64,000 bases of DNA, from contig JBLXEV010000007.1 of assembly GCA_048262715.1 (NCBI GenBank), positions 124,001 to 188,000 of the forward strand, given 5' to 3'. The notes below the pieces were generated by a model. It made no database searches. It had not been told where the DNA came from and saw only the letters and a list, made by a program, of their open reading frames with translations. The position numbers were made by a program, and so were the translations under genes. The DNA is from Albirhodobacter sp048262715. Its GTDB lineage: Bacteria; Pseudomonadota; Alphaproteobacteria; Rhodobacterales; Rhodobacteraceae. Below, piece after piece: positions 1 to 7,979 of the stretch (positions are counted from its first letter, which is position 1; every line of letters begins with the position of its first letter).

Positions 1-320
1 AACCCACCCCGACCAATGTTCTGAGTTGGCCCGCTGAAGAGCTGGCCGCCGAGGATGAGGGCCAAATGCCCGAGGCTCCCGATCTCGACGGGCCGTTCTC
101 GGAAGGCTTGGGCGATATCGCGATTGCATGGGAAACCTGCGCGCGCGAGGCGGAAGAACAGGGCAAGCCGATGGCCGATCACGTGACACATTTGATCGTT
201 CATGCCACACTTCATTTACTCGGCTATGATCATATCCGCGAGGGCGATGCCACGCTGATGGAAAATACCGAGATTCGTATCCTTGCAACTATGGGCCTAT
301 CGGACCCATATGAGGACTAG
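1..320 (+). CDS. ybeY: Endoribonuclease YbeY (5' partial)
   Basis: The reading frame is open from the first base (codons from position 3) to the stop at 318-320, so only the C-terminal part of the protein is present. It begins with the TNVLSWP stretch typical of YbeY and carries the zinc-binding HxxxHxxxxxH signature as HATLHLLGYDH; the family usually has Gly where Ala follows the first His. YbeY is a single-strand-specific metal endoribonuclease used in 16S rRNA 3' maturation and late ribosome quality control. It is followed 76 bases later by corC and then lnt, the usual alphaproteobacterial order, which supports the call. The N-terminus lies outside the window. Confidence 0.95.
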   Translation, partial: PTPTNVLSWPAEELAAEDEGQMPEAPDLDGPFSEGLGDIAIAWETCAREAEEQGKPMADHVTHLIVHATLHLLGYDHIREGDATLMENTEIRILATMGLSDPYED

Positions 321-396
321 CCCCGCGTTTGGGGCCCCAAGATCGGGATCCCGATCCTGGGAGACTGCCCGTTGAGGGCCAATTTGAGAAAGTTTG

Positions 397-1374
397 ATGG
401 GACAGAGCGCAGAACGACCGAGTGAGACGTTAGACGAGGGCGAGAGTCGGCCCAGTTTATTGGGGCCAAATCAATCGCGTGGCGGTGAGCCGGAAGCCAG
501 CGAATTGGAGCCAAATCAATGGGGCGGCGGCGAAGAGGGGGGCGATGCCTCCGCAGATGCCTCTAGCCGCGGGTTCTTTGGCCGGATCTTTGGCAGCAAA
601 CCCGTAGAGGAAGAGCCGCGCCAGATGGAAGCCCCGACGCCTCAGCCACTCCCCGGTATTGGCAACTTGCGCCGGATGCGGGTCGATGATGTGGCGCTGC
701 CGAAGGTCGAAATCGTCGCGGTCCCTGTCACCATCACCCGCGATGAGCTGGTGGAGATCTTCCGCGAACATGGCTATTCGCGCTTGCCCGTGTTCAAAGA
801 CACGCTCGATACGCCGCTAGGGCTTGTCCACCTCAAGGATCTCGCGCTGGAGCACGGCTTCGGCGCAAACTCGGGCCGGTTCTCGGTGCGCAAGCTGATG
901 CGGCCGTTGCTCTATGTGCCGCCGTCGATGTCGATCGGGGTGCTGTTGCAAAAGATGCAGGCACAGAGGATCCACATGGCTTTGGTGATCGATGAATATG
1001 GCGGCGTGGACGGGCTCGTGACGCTGGAGGATCTGGTGGAACAGGTCATCGGCGAGATCGAGGATGAGCATGACGAGGCCGAGGGCGATCTATGGAAGCT
1101 CGAAAAGCCCGGCCAGTATATCGTGCAGGCCCGCGCACCACTGGATGAGTTCGAGACCGAGATCGGTGCGAAACTCTGCGAACCCGATGAAGAAATCGAC
1201 ACGCTGGGCGGACTTGTCTTCATGCTCTTGGGCCGGATTCCGGTGCGCGGCGAGGTGGTGCCGATGGAAAACGGCGTGGAGTTCGAGGTGATGGATGCCG
1301 ATCCGCGCCGGATCAAGCGCTTGCGTGTGCGCCTGCCCGCAGGGCTGACCCACGCAAGTGATCCGCGCGAATGA
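397..1374 (+). CDS. corC: CorC/HlyC-family protein with paired CBS domains
   Basis: This 325-residue protein has no membrane segments. It consists of a low-complexity acidic, Gly-rich N-terminus (about 1-85), two CBS domains (about 90-215, including the conserved HMALVIDEYGGVDGLVTLED block) and a CorC_HlyC C-terminal domain (about 240-320). Such proteins are associated with Mg2+/Co2+ efflux and with envelope integrity, and they commonly sit between ybeY and lnt as here. I chose ATG 397, with GAGAA about six bases upstream; a TTG at 394 is also in frame. The N-terminal linker contains a near-perfect 16-bp duplication (460-475 and 505-520). The exact transport role is inferred from family and context. 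Confidence 0.9.
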   Translation: MGQSAERPSETLDEGESRPSLLGPNQSRGGEPEASELEPNQWGGGEEGGDASADASSRGFFGRIFGSKPVEEEPRQMEAPTPQPLPGIGNLRRMRVDDVALPKVEIVAVPVTITRDELVEIFREHGYSRLPVFKDTLDTPLGLVHLKDLALEHGFGANSGRFSVRKLMRPLLYVPPSMSIGVLLQKMQAQRIHMALVIDEYGGVDGLVTLEDLVEQVIGEIEDEHDEAEGDLWKLEKPGQYIVQARAPLDEFETEIGAKLCEPDEEIDTLGGLVFMLLGRIPVRGEVVPMENGVEFEVMDADPRRIKRLRVRLPAGLTHASDPRE

Positions 1375-1400
1375 TGCTGCCCGCCGCCGTGTTGATCTGA

Positions 1401-2981
1401 ATGAAGCCCGCGCCCGATTTTCCGCGCCGGAAAGGCAATCGCCCCGCTTGGGGACGGCTGCTTGCTGCGGCGCTTTTGGGCGCGGGGATCGCACTTGGCC
1501 AAGCGCCCTTGCAACTCTGGGTGGTGGCGCTGATCGGCTTGGTGATCGCCCTGCGGATCATGGCGGGGCAAACCCGCAGCGCCGCAATCTGGACGGGCTT
1601 TGCGCTCGGGGCAGGCTACGGCGTCGCGGCGATGTGCTGGATCGTCGAGCCGTTCTTTGTCGAGGCAAAAACCTATGGCTGGATGTCGCCCTTCGCGGTG
1701 ATCGGCATTGGCGCGGGCATGGGCGCGTTCTGGGCCTTCGGTATCGGCTTGGGCTATTGGCTGGGCGGGGCGCGCCGTTTGGCGCGGGCGGCTGGCATGG
1801 CTTTGGGGCTGCTGCTGGCAGAGGTCGCGCGCACATATCTGTTCACCGGCCTGCCTTGGGCGCTTTTGGGGCATAGTTTCGTTGACACGCCGATTGCCCA
1901 GATCGCAGCGCTGATCGGCCCGCTAGGCTTAAGTGCGCTCCTGTTGGGCTTGGCGTTTCTCGGCACCTTTACCGCGCGGCGCGCGCGCTCGATCGGGGCA
2001 TTGGCGGGCGCGGTGATCTTTGCCTGCGCATGGGCATGGGGGGCTGCGCGTCTGTCCGAGCCGATGCCCGAGCGCGCTGCGCCCGCGACGGTGCGGCTGG
2101 TTCAACCCAACGCCCCGCAGGCGTTGAAATGGCAAGAAGGCTACGCGCGGATGTTCTTTGATCGACATCTGGCGCTCTCCGCTTTGCCGCTGGGCGAGGG
2201 CGCGCGCGAGATTACCCCGCCGATCAGCAATGCCCCGATCTTGGCTGAGGGCGCGCGGCCCGATCTGGTGATCTGGCCGGAAACGGCTGTGCCATTCTGG
2301 CTCGATCAGGCGGGTGCGGGGCTGGAGATGATCGCCGAGGCCAGCGGCACCATGACCGCTCTGGGCATCCAGCGCGCCGAGGGCACCGCCTATTTCAACT
2401 CGCTCGCGGTCTTGGATACGCAGGGGCAGGTGGTCGATGTCTACGACAAATTCCACCTCGTGCCGTTTGGCGAATATATCCCCTACGGCGATGCGCTCTC
2501 CCGTTTCGGGATTTCCGCCTTTGCCGCGCGCGAGGGCCATGGCTATTCGGCAGGATCAGGCGCGCAGGTGCTGGATTTGGGCGCTCTGGGCACCGTTCAG
2601 CCGCTGATTTGCTACGAGGCGGTATTCCCGCAGGATCTGCGCGCGGCGCCGATCCGGCCCGATTGGCTGATGCAGGTCACCAATGATGCGTGGTTCGGCG
2701 CGCGGATCGGCCCACAACAACATCTGGCCCAAGCGCGGCTGCGCGCGATTGAGCAAGGCCTGCCGATGCTGCGCGCGGCCAATACGGGGATCTCTGCGGT
2801 GATTGACGCGCGCGGCGAGGTCTTGGCCTCGATCGGGATGGACCGCGCCGGGGTGATCGACGCGGCTTTGCCCGCCGCGCTGCCGCCGACGCCTTATGCG
2901 GGCTGGGGCGATTGGCCGGTGAGTGCGGCGCTCCTCGCTTTGATCGCGCTGCTCCTGGCGGTCAGGCGTCGCGGGGCGTAG
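1401..2981 (+). CDS. lnt: Apolipoprotein N-acyltransferase Lnt
   Basis: This 526-residue inner-membrane enzyme adds the third acyl chain to the N-terminal Cys of lipoproteins. The first 200 residues are a run of hydrophobic helices, and a nitrilase-type domain follows. The nitrilase triad is visible: Glu294 in VIWPETAVPF, Lys350 in DKFHLVPFGEYIPYG and Cys404 in LICYEAVFP. A last membrane helix near the C-terminus (about 500-520) anchors the domain. Length and architecture are normal for the family. It starts 26 bases after corC, so co-transcription with ybeY-corC is likely. No strong terminator separates it from the metK leader. Confidence 0.97.
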   Translation: MKPAPDFPRRKGNRPAWGRLLAAALLGAGIALGQAPLQLWVVALIGLVIALRIMAGQTRSAAIWTGFALGAGYGVAAMCWIVEPFFVEAKTYGWMSPFAVIGIGAGMGAFWAFGIGLGYWLGGARRLARAAGMALGLLLAEVARTYLFTGLPWALLGHSFVDTPIAQIAALIGPLGLSALLLGLAFLGTFTARRARSIGALAGAVIFACAWAWGAARLSEPMPERAAPATVRLVQPNAPQALKWQEGYARMFFDRHLALSALPLGEGAREITPPISNAPILAEGARPDLVIWPETAVPFWLDQAGAGLEMIAEASGTMTALGIQRAEGTAYFNSLAVLDTQGQVVDVYDKFHLVPFGEYIPYGDALSRFGISAFAAREGHGYSAGSGAQVLDLGALGTVQPLICYEAVFPQDLRAAPIRPDWLMQVTNDAWFGARIGPQQHLAQARLRAIEQGLPMLRAANTGISAVIDARGEVLASIGMDRAGVIDAALPAALPPTPYAGWGDWPVSAALLALIALLLAVRRRGA

Positions 2982-3100
2982 TCTCCCGCCGCAATCGTTC
3001 GACTTAGCGTCAAATCCCGCGCAAACGCTGCGATACTTCGCCGCGCAATATGCCCAAAGCGATTGACCCCCCATAGGAAGCGCCCTAGGTAAGCTATTCA

Positions 3101-3148
3101 ACCGTCACAACGGCTTCCTGACGTGACGGGGATCAACCAACGGAGCAC
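3101..3148 (+). promoter_or_regulatory. SAM/SAH riboswitch masking the metK ribosome-binding site
   Basis: The metK leader holds a stem formed by CCGTCAC (3102-3108) and GTGACGG (3123-3129), enclosing the conserved ACAACGGCTTCCTGAC loop. Downstream lies GGAGCA (3142-3147), which is also the Shine-Dalgarno sequence eight bases before the ATG. Loop bases GCTTC (3113-3117) can pair with GGAGC (3142-3146), giving the pseudoknot of the SAM/SAH class known from Rhodobacterales metK leaders. Ligand binding should stabilise this pairing and block translation initiation. The sequence elements are seen directly; ligand response is inferred from the class. Confidence 0.93.
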
Positions 3149-3153
3149 TCTCA

Positions 3154-4320
3154 ATGGCACGCGATCACTACATTTTCACCTCCGAATCCGTTTCGGAGGG
3201 GCATCCCGATAAGGTCTGCGACCGGATTTCGGATTCGATCCTCGACGCTTTCCTCGAAGAGGAACCCAATGCGCGCGTGGCATGCGAGACTTTCGCCACC
3301 ACCAACCAAGTCGTCGTTGGCGGCGAGGTGGGGCTGACGGATAAGACACGGCTCGCGGAATTCATGGGCCGGATCGACGGGATCGTGCGCGATTGCGTGC
3401 GCGACATCGGCTATGAGCAAGATAAATTCCACTGGGCGACGCTGAACTTCGCCAATTACCTGCACCCGCAATCGGCCCATATCTCGCAAGGCGTCGATAA
3501 AGACGGGGCGGGCGATCAGGGGATCATGTTCGGCTATGCCACGGATGAGACCGAGGCTTTGATGCCCGCGCCGATCCAGTATTCCCACGCGATCCTGCGC
3601 CGTCTGGCGGAGGCGCGCAAATCGGGCGCAGAGCCGACACTGGGGCCGGATGCGAAATCACAGCTTTCCGTGCGCTATGAGGGCGGCAAACCCGTGGGCG
3701 TCACCTCGATCGTGCTCTCCACCCAACACACGCATGAGCATCAGACCTCCGATGACATCCGCGCTATCGTGGAACCCTATATTCGCGAAGTGCTGCCTGC
3801 GGGCTGGATTTCCGAGGCGACCGAATGGTGGGTGAACCCGACGGGTACGTTCGTGATCGGCGGGCCGGATGGCGATGCGGGCCTCACGGGGCGCAAGATC
3901 ATCGTGGATACCTACGGTGGCGCGGCCCCGCATGGCGGCGGCGCGTTCTCAGGAAAAGACCCGACCAAGGTGGACCGCTCGGCGGCCTATGCCGCGCGCT
4001 ATCTGGCGAAAAACGTGGTTGCGGCAGGCATGGCGAAACGCTGTGTAATCCAAGTGTCTTATGCGATTGGCGTGGCCAAGCCGCTGTCGATCTATGTCGA
4101 TACGTTCGGCACAGGCATCGCGCCGGATGAAGAGATCGAGCGCGTCGTCGCCGCCTGCATGGATCTGACCCCCAAGGGCATCCGCACCCATCTTGATCTG
4201 TGCAAACCGATCTATGCCCGCACCGCCGCCTATGGCCATTTCGGCCGCGCACCGGAGGCAGATGGCGGGTTCTCATGGGAGAAAACCGATCTCGTCGAGG
4301 CGCTGAAAAAAGCCCTCTGA
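3154..4320 (+). CDS. metK: S-adenosylmethionine synthetase MetK
   Basis: This 388-residue cytosolic enzyme makes S-adenosylmethionine from methionine and ATP. The family signatures are present: EGHPDKVCDRISDSILD near the N-terminus, GAGDQGIMFGYATDET around residue 120, and the phosphate-binding GGGAFSGKDPTKVDRSAAY around 260. Length matches the family. The start is fixed by the GGAG ribosome-binding site that forms part of the SAM/SAH riboswitch. The gene stands alone, followed by a strong intrinsic terminator. Confidence 0.98.
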   Translation: MARDHYIFTSESVSEGHPDKVCDRISDSILDAFLEEEPNARVACETFATTNQVVVGGEVGLTDKTRLAEFMGRIDGIVRDCVRDIGYEQDKFHWATLNFANYLHPQSAHISQGVDKDGAGDQGIMFGYATDETEALMPAPIQYSHAILRRLAEARKSGAEPTLGPDAKSQLSVRYEGGKPVGVTSIVLSTQHTHEHQTSDDIRAIVEPYIREVLPAGWISEATEWWVNPTGTFVIGGPDGDAGLTGRKIIVDTYGGAAPHGGGAFSGKDPTKVDRSAAYAARYLAKNVVAAGMAKRCVIQVSYAIGVAKPLSIYVDTFGTGIAPDEEIERVVAACMDLTPKGIRTHLDLCKPIYARTAAYGHFGRAPEADGGFSWEKTDLVEALKKAL

Positions 4321-4343
4321 GCGGTTGCCCAGAGAAGACTTCC

Positions 4344-4374
4344 AAAGGGGCGTGCGCCGCGCGCCCCTTTTTCT
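4344..4374 (+). terminator. Intrinsic terminator after metK
   Basis: AAAGGGGCG (4344-4352) pairs with CGCCCCTTT (4362-4370). The stem can extend inward by a few pairs and is followed by a short T-tract. Confidence 0.85.
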
Positions 4375-4389
4375 ATAGGGCTTGCGCTT

Positions 4390-4416
4390 CCAGAGAGCCT
4401 AAATATCCTCGGGGGG
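4390..4416 (-). repeat. Dispersed intergenic repeat, GGATATTT family, reverse copy
   Basis: On the minus strand this reads CCCCCCGAGGATATTTAGG followed by CTCTCTGG, matching the GGATATTT core and AGAG-type flank seen at 4996, 7865, 50001, 58777 and 63072. A GGGGGGC/GCCCCC hairpin lies next to it (about 4444-4463), like those in the 50001 and 58777 copies. Confidence 0.6.
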
Positions 4417-4520
4417 AGAGAGCGGTTGCCCGCAACCGCTCTTGGGGGGCAGACAGCCCCCTTCGCCGTTCGACTTCTTCTCTTCCGCCTGCCTAGGCGC
4501 GCCAACTGTTAGGACAGATC

Positions 4521-4985
4521 ATGGCCCATACCGATACCTCCGGCCTCACCCAGCTTGGGGCGCAGATCGCCGCGCCGCAATCGCCCGAAGAGGCCGTGTT
4601 GGAACGTGTCCCCGCCTCGCATCAGGGTGCGGATTATATGGTGCGCTTCACCGCGCCCGAGTTCACCTCGCTCTGCCCGATGACGGGCCAGCCCGATTTC
4701 GCGCATCTGGTGATTGATTATGTGCCCGACGCATGGCTGGTGGAGAGCAAATCGCTCAAGCTTTTCTTGACCTCGTTCCGCAATCACGGCGCATTCCACG
4801 AAACCTGTTCGGTCGAAATCGCCAAGCGGATCGTGGATTTGCTGGATCCGAAATGGCTGCGTATCGGTGCCTATTGGTATCCGCGCGGCGGAATTCCGAT
4901 TGATGTGTTCTGGCAAACGGGGCCCGCGCCCGCGCATGTCTGGATCCCCGATCAGGGCGTGCCGACCTATCGGGGCCGCGGCTAA
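4521..4985 (+). CDS. queF: NADPH-dependent 7-cyano-7-deazaguanine reductase QueF
   Basis: This 154-residue unimodular (type I) QueF reduces preQ0 to preQ1 in queuosine synthesis. The covalent-intermediate Cys52 and catalytic Asp59 lie in FTSLCPMTGQPDFAHL. The family motif ESKSLKLFLTSFRNHGAFHE (75-94) carries the substrate Glu and the NADPH-contact residues. A start at ATG 4521 gives the usual length. I saw no preQ1 riboswitch in the 150 bases upstream. A dispersed repeat follows the stop closely. Confidence 0.96.
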   Translation: MAHTDTSGLTQLGAQIAAPQSPEEAVLERVPASHQGADYMVRFTAPEFTSLCPMTGQPDFAHLVIDYVPDAWLVESKSLKLFLTSFRNHGAFHETCSVEIAKRIVDLLDPKWLRIGAYWYPRGGIPIDVFWQTGPAPAHVWIPDQGVPTYRGRG

Positions 4986-4995
4986 AACCTTCTTT

Positions 4996-5037
4996 GCCTC
5001 CGGCGGGGATATTTGAGCTCTGTGGATCGCACAGAGC
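4996..5037 (+). repeat. Dispersed intergenic repeat, GGATATTT family, with hairpin
   Basis: The core GCCTCCGGCGGGGATATTT (4996-5014) is followed by a perfect 8-bp hairpin, GCTCTGTG (5017-5024) with CACAGAGC (5030-5037). It sits directly after queF and may double as a weak terminator, although no long T-tract follows. Confidence 0.65.
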
Positions 5038-5128
5038 GCCCCCTCCTCGCCCCGCGCGCGGGGCGAGCCGCGAAATCGCTTGAACCGTCGCGGGGTTTTG
5101 GGGAAGAGTTCGCGCGAAGGAGATCCCC

Positions 5129-5581
5129 ATGCCCGAGACGATCCGTTATGCCCTGGTGATGCTTGCTGCAGGTGTCGGAATTCCGCTTCTGGCGGCGATG
5201 AATGCGCAGCTTGGCGGTCGGATCGGATCGCCCGCGACGGCGGCGGTGATTCTGACCTTGGTCGCCTTCCTCGGGGCGTTGACCTACCGCCTGACGATCG
5301 CGAGCAGCGATGCGTTTCCGGTCACCGCGATCCTGAGCCAGCCCAAGCACCTGTTCTTGGCGGGGCTGTTCATGTGTTTCTATCTGATTTCCGTCACCAC
5401 TATCGCGCCGAAATTTGGCGTTGGAAACGCGGTGTTCTTCGTGCTGATGGGGCAGATGGTCTCCGCCGCTTTGATCGACCAATTTGGCCTCTTCGGGGCC
5501 ATCGCGCGCCCGATCAGCGCGATGCGCGGCGCAGGTCTCGGCTTTATGGCGCTGGGTCTGTTCCTCATTCAAAAGGCCTGA
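5129..5581 (+). CDS. DMT-family transporter, YdcZ/DUF606 type
   Basis: This 150-residue integral membrane protein is almost wholly hydrophobic. About five helices are visible, starting with YALVMLAAGVGIPLLAAMNAQLGGRIGSP's first hydrophobic segment; the N-A-Q-L-G motif and the closing GLGFMALGLFLIQKA segment are typical of the small DUF606 branch of the drug/metabolite transporter superfamily. The start ATG has an AAGGAGA ribosome-binding site about six bases upstream. It stands between queF and trmB on the same strand. The substrate cannot be deduced. Confidence 0.85.
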   Translation: MPETIRYALVMLAAGVGIPLLAAMNAQLGGRIGSPATAAVILTLVAFLGALTYRLTIASSDAFPVTAILSQPKHLFLAGLFMCFYLISVTTIAPKFGVGNAVFFVLMGQMVSAALIDQFGLFGAIARPISAMRGAGLGFMALGLFLIQKA

Positions 5582-5632
5582 GCGCGCGCTCGGCCCTTGA
5601 CGCGCGGCGCTTTGCCCCCTAGTGCCGCGCCC

Positions 5633-6406
5633 ATGAGCGACATTGATCACACCCCCGATAGCCCCTCCTCCGAAACCGCCCCTAAGCGGCGCAACTTCTA
5701 TGGGCGGCTCAAGGGCAAGACGATGCGCGCCAGCCAGAAGGAATACCTCTCTGAGGATCTCGGCGCGCTGACCCCGCAAGGCATCAGCCTTGAGCAGAAC
5801 CCGAGCCGCGCGCGGATCGATCTGCGGGCGCATTTCGGCAATGACAATCCGATCTGGCTGGAAGTCGGCTTCGGCGGTGGCGAGCATCTGGTTCATATGG
5901 CCGCCAAATATCGCGATATCAACATTCTGGGCTGTGAGCCTTATATGAACGGCGTGGCGATGTTGCTGGGCAAAATCCGCCGCGCTGATGTGACCAATCT
6001 TGCCGTCTATCCGGGCGATGCGCGCGATCTGATGGAAGTGGTGGAGCCGGGGCTGTTCGCGAAAGCCTTCCTCAACTATCCCGACCCTTGGCCGAAAAAG
6101 CGCCACCATCGCCGCCGCTTCGTGACGCAAGAGCATCTCGTGCCGCTATTCGATGTGCTGCAACCTGGGGCGGAATTCCGCATCGCGACCGATATCGCCG
6201 ATTACGTGCGCCAAGCGGTGCAGGAGGCCCCGAAGGCGGGCTTCATCCCGCAGTTCACCGTGCCTGCCGAATTCGATTTCGACGATGCGCAGGAGGTCTC
6301 GGGCGATTGGGATCACGCGCCGGCGGATTGGATCTCGACGCGTTACGAACAAAAGGCGCTGCGCGAGGGCCGCAAGCCGCATTATCTGACCTATTTGCGC
6401 CCCTAA
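5633..6406 (+). CDS. trmB: tRNA (guanine-N7-)-methyltransferase TrmB
   Basis: This 257-residue SAM-dependent enzyme methylates G46 in the variable loop of tRNAs. The SAM-binding loop LEVGFGGGEHL, the CEPYMNGVAMLL acidic stretch and the TrmB signature NYPDPWPKKRHHRRRF are all present in order. I use ATG 5633 because the protein then starts with the usual short polar leader; an upstream in-frame TTG at 5597 would add 12 residues with no obvious ribosome-binding site. It is followed by a clear terminator. Confidence 0.95.
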   Translation: MSDIDHTPDSPSSETAPKRRNFYGRLKGKTMRASQKEYLSEDLGALTPQGISLEQNPSRARIDLRAHFGNDNPIWLEVGFGGGEHLVHMAAKYRDINILGCEPYMNGVAMLLGKIRRADVTNLAVYPGDARDLMEVVEPGLFAKAFLNYPDPWPKKRHHRRRFVTQEHLVPLFDVLQPGAEFRIATDIADYVRQAVQEAPKAGFIPQFTVPAEFDFDDAQEVSGDWDHAPADWISTRYEQKALREGRKPHYLTYLRP

Positions 6407-6436
6407 GGCGGGAAATTTCCGAGAAACGGATCGTTG

Positions 6437-6466
6437 AGCGGGCGAGGCAATTGTCGCCCGCTTTTT
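6437..6466 (+). terminator. Intrinsic terminator after trmB
   Basis: AGCGGGCGA (6437-6445) pairs with TCGCCCGCT (6454-6462), followed by a run of T. Confidence 0.85.
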
Positions 6467-6506
6467 CATGCGCTAACACGGGGCCGACAGTTTAGGGAGG
6501 CTCCAT

Positions 6507-7853
6507 ATGTCCGGCCACGGTGAACCGATTCCGATGATGTCCCGCAAGGGTGGCGCGCTGCGCGGCGTGGCGGAGGTGCCCGGCGATAAGTCGATCTCGC
6601 ACCGTGCGCTGATCTTGGGGGCGCTCTCGGTGGGCGAGACGAAGATCACCGGGCTTTTGGAAGGCCAGGATGTGCTCGATACCGCGAAAGCGATGCGGGC
6701 CTTTGGCGCGACCGTCACCCAGCAGGGGCCCGGCGCTTGGACCGTGCAAGGCGTCGGCGTCGGCGGTTTCAAAGAGCCGGAAGAGGTCATTGATTGCGGC
6801 AATTCGGGCACGGGTGTGCGGCTGATCATGGGCTGCATGGCGACCTCGCCTATCACTGCGACCTTCACCGGAGATGCGAGTTTGCGCAAACGCCCGATGG
6901 GCCGCGTGACCGATCCGATTGCCCTGTTCGGCGCGAAATCGGTGGGCCGCGAAGGCGGACGCTTGCCGATGACGGTGGTCGGTGCCGCCAATCCGGTGCC
7001 GGTGCGCTACACCACGCCGATGGCCTCGGCGCAGGTGAAATCGGCAGCGCTTCTGGCGGGGCTGAACGCGCCGGGCAAAACGGTGGTGATCGAGAAAGAG
7101 GCGACGCGCGATCATACCGAGCGGATGCTGCGCGGCTTTGGTGCGCAGATTACGACCGAGCAAACCGATGAGGGCTATGTCATCACCCTGACCGGCCAGC
7201 CTGAATTGCGCGGTCAGACGGTTGCGGTTCCGCGCGATCCCTCCTCGGCCTCCTTCCCGGTCTGCGCGGCGCTGATCGTGCCGGGGTCGGATATCCTCGT
7301 GCCCGGCGTCTCGCAAAACCCCACTCGCAACGGGCTTTTTACCACTTTGGTGGAAATGGGCGCCGACATCACCTTCGAGAACCCGCGCGAAGAGGGCGGC
7401 GAGCCGGTTGCCGATCTGCGCGTGCGCTACTCTGAACTCCACGGCATTGAGGTCCCGCCCGCCCGTGCAGCCTCGATGATCGACGAATATCCCGTGCTCT
7501 CGGTGCTGGCCGCCAATGCCACCGGCACCACGGTGATGCGCGGTGTCCACGAGCTGCGCGTGAAGGAATCCGACCGGATCGACGCGATGGCGCGGGGCTT
7601 GGAAGCCTGCGGTGTGACGATTGAAGAGGATGCGGATACGTTTATCGTCCACGGCCTCGGTGCGGGGAATGTGCCGGGCGGCGCGACCTGCAAAACCCAT
7701 ATCGACCACCGGATCGCGATGGCCTTCCTCGTGCTTGGCCTCGTCTCGCAACAGCCTGTCTCGGTGGATGATGGATCGCCAATCGCGACCTCCTTCCCGT
7801 CCTTCGAGGGGCTTATGGCGGGACTCGGTGCGACAATCGAGCGGATCGCGTAA
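6507..7853 (+). CDS. aroA: 3-phosphoshikimate 1-carboxyvinyltransferase AroA
   Basis: This 448-residue EPSP synthase catalyses the sixth step of the shikimate pathway, joining shikimate-3-phosphate and phosphoenolpyruvate. Diagnostic motifs appear in order: GDKSISHRALILGAL near residue 25, DCGNSGTGVRLIMG near 100, LRKRPMGRVTDP near 130, ESDRIDAMARGLEACG near 355 and DHRIAMAFLVLGL near 400. A GGGAGG ribosome-binding site precedes ATG 6507. It is followed by the inverted repeat at 7865-7941 and then cmk, a pairing common in alphaproteobacteria (aroA-cmk-rpsA). Confidence 0.97.
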   Translation: MSGHGEPIPMMSRKGGALRGVAEVPGDKSISHRALILGALSVGETKITGLLEGQDVLDTAKAMRAFGATVTQQGPGAWTVQGVGVGGFKEPEEVIDCGNSGTGVRLIMGCMATSPITATFTGDASLRKRPMGRVTDPIALFGAKSVGREGGRLPMTVVGAANPVPVRYTTPMASAQVKSAALLAGLNAPGKTVVIEKEATRDHTERMLRGFGAQITTEQTDEGYVITLTGQPELRGQTVAVPRDPSSASFPVCAALIVPGSDILVPGVSQNPTRNGLFTTLVEMGADITFENPREEGGEPVADLRVRYSELHGIEVPPARAASMIDEYPVLSVLAANATGTTVMRGVHELRVKESDRIDAMARGLEACGVTIEEDADTFIVHGLGAGNVPGGATCKTHIDHRIAMAFLVLGLVSQQPVSVDDGSPIATSFPSFEGLMAGLGATIERIA

Positions 7854-7864
7854 GCCTAGCCCTC

Positions 7865-7941
7865 GCCTCCGGCGGGGATATTTATGGCTCTGAGGAAGGG
7901 CAGATTGCGTTTCCTCAGAGCAAAAATATCCCCCGCGGAGC
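7865..7941. repeat. Inverted pair of GGATATTT-family repeats between aroA and cmk
   Basis: Two copies of the dispersed repeat face each other. GGGGATATTT (7874-7883) pairs with AAATATCCCC (7924-7933), and GCTCTGAGGAA (7887-7897) pairs with TTCCTCAGAGC (7911-7921). The left arm begins with GCCTCCGGC and the right arm ends with a partly complementary CGCGGAG. RNA from either strand would form a long hairpin. The ATG of cmk lies 38 bases further on. Confidence 0.75.
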
Positions 7942-7979
7942 GGACCCCATTGCCCCTTGAGACCGATTGGAGCCTTGCC

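Noticed and set aside
7884..7979. Upstream extension of cmk.
   Set aside because: It would translate the inverted repeat; ATG 7980 puts the P-loop at the normal position.
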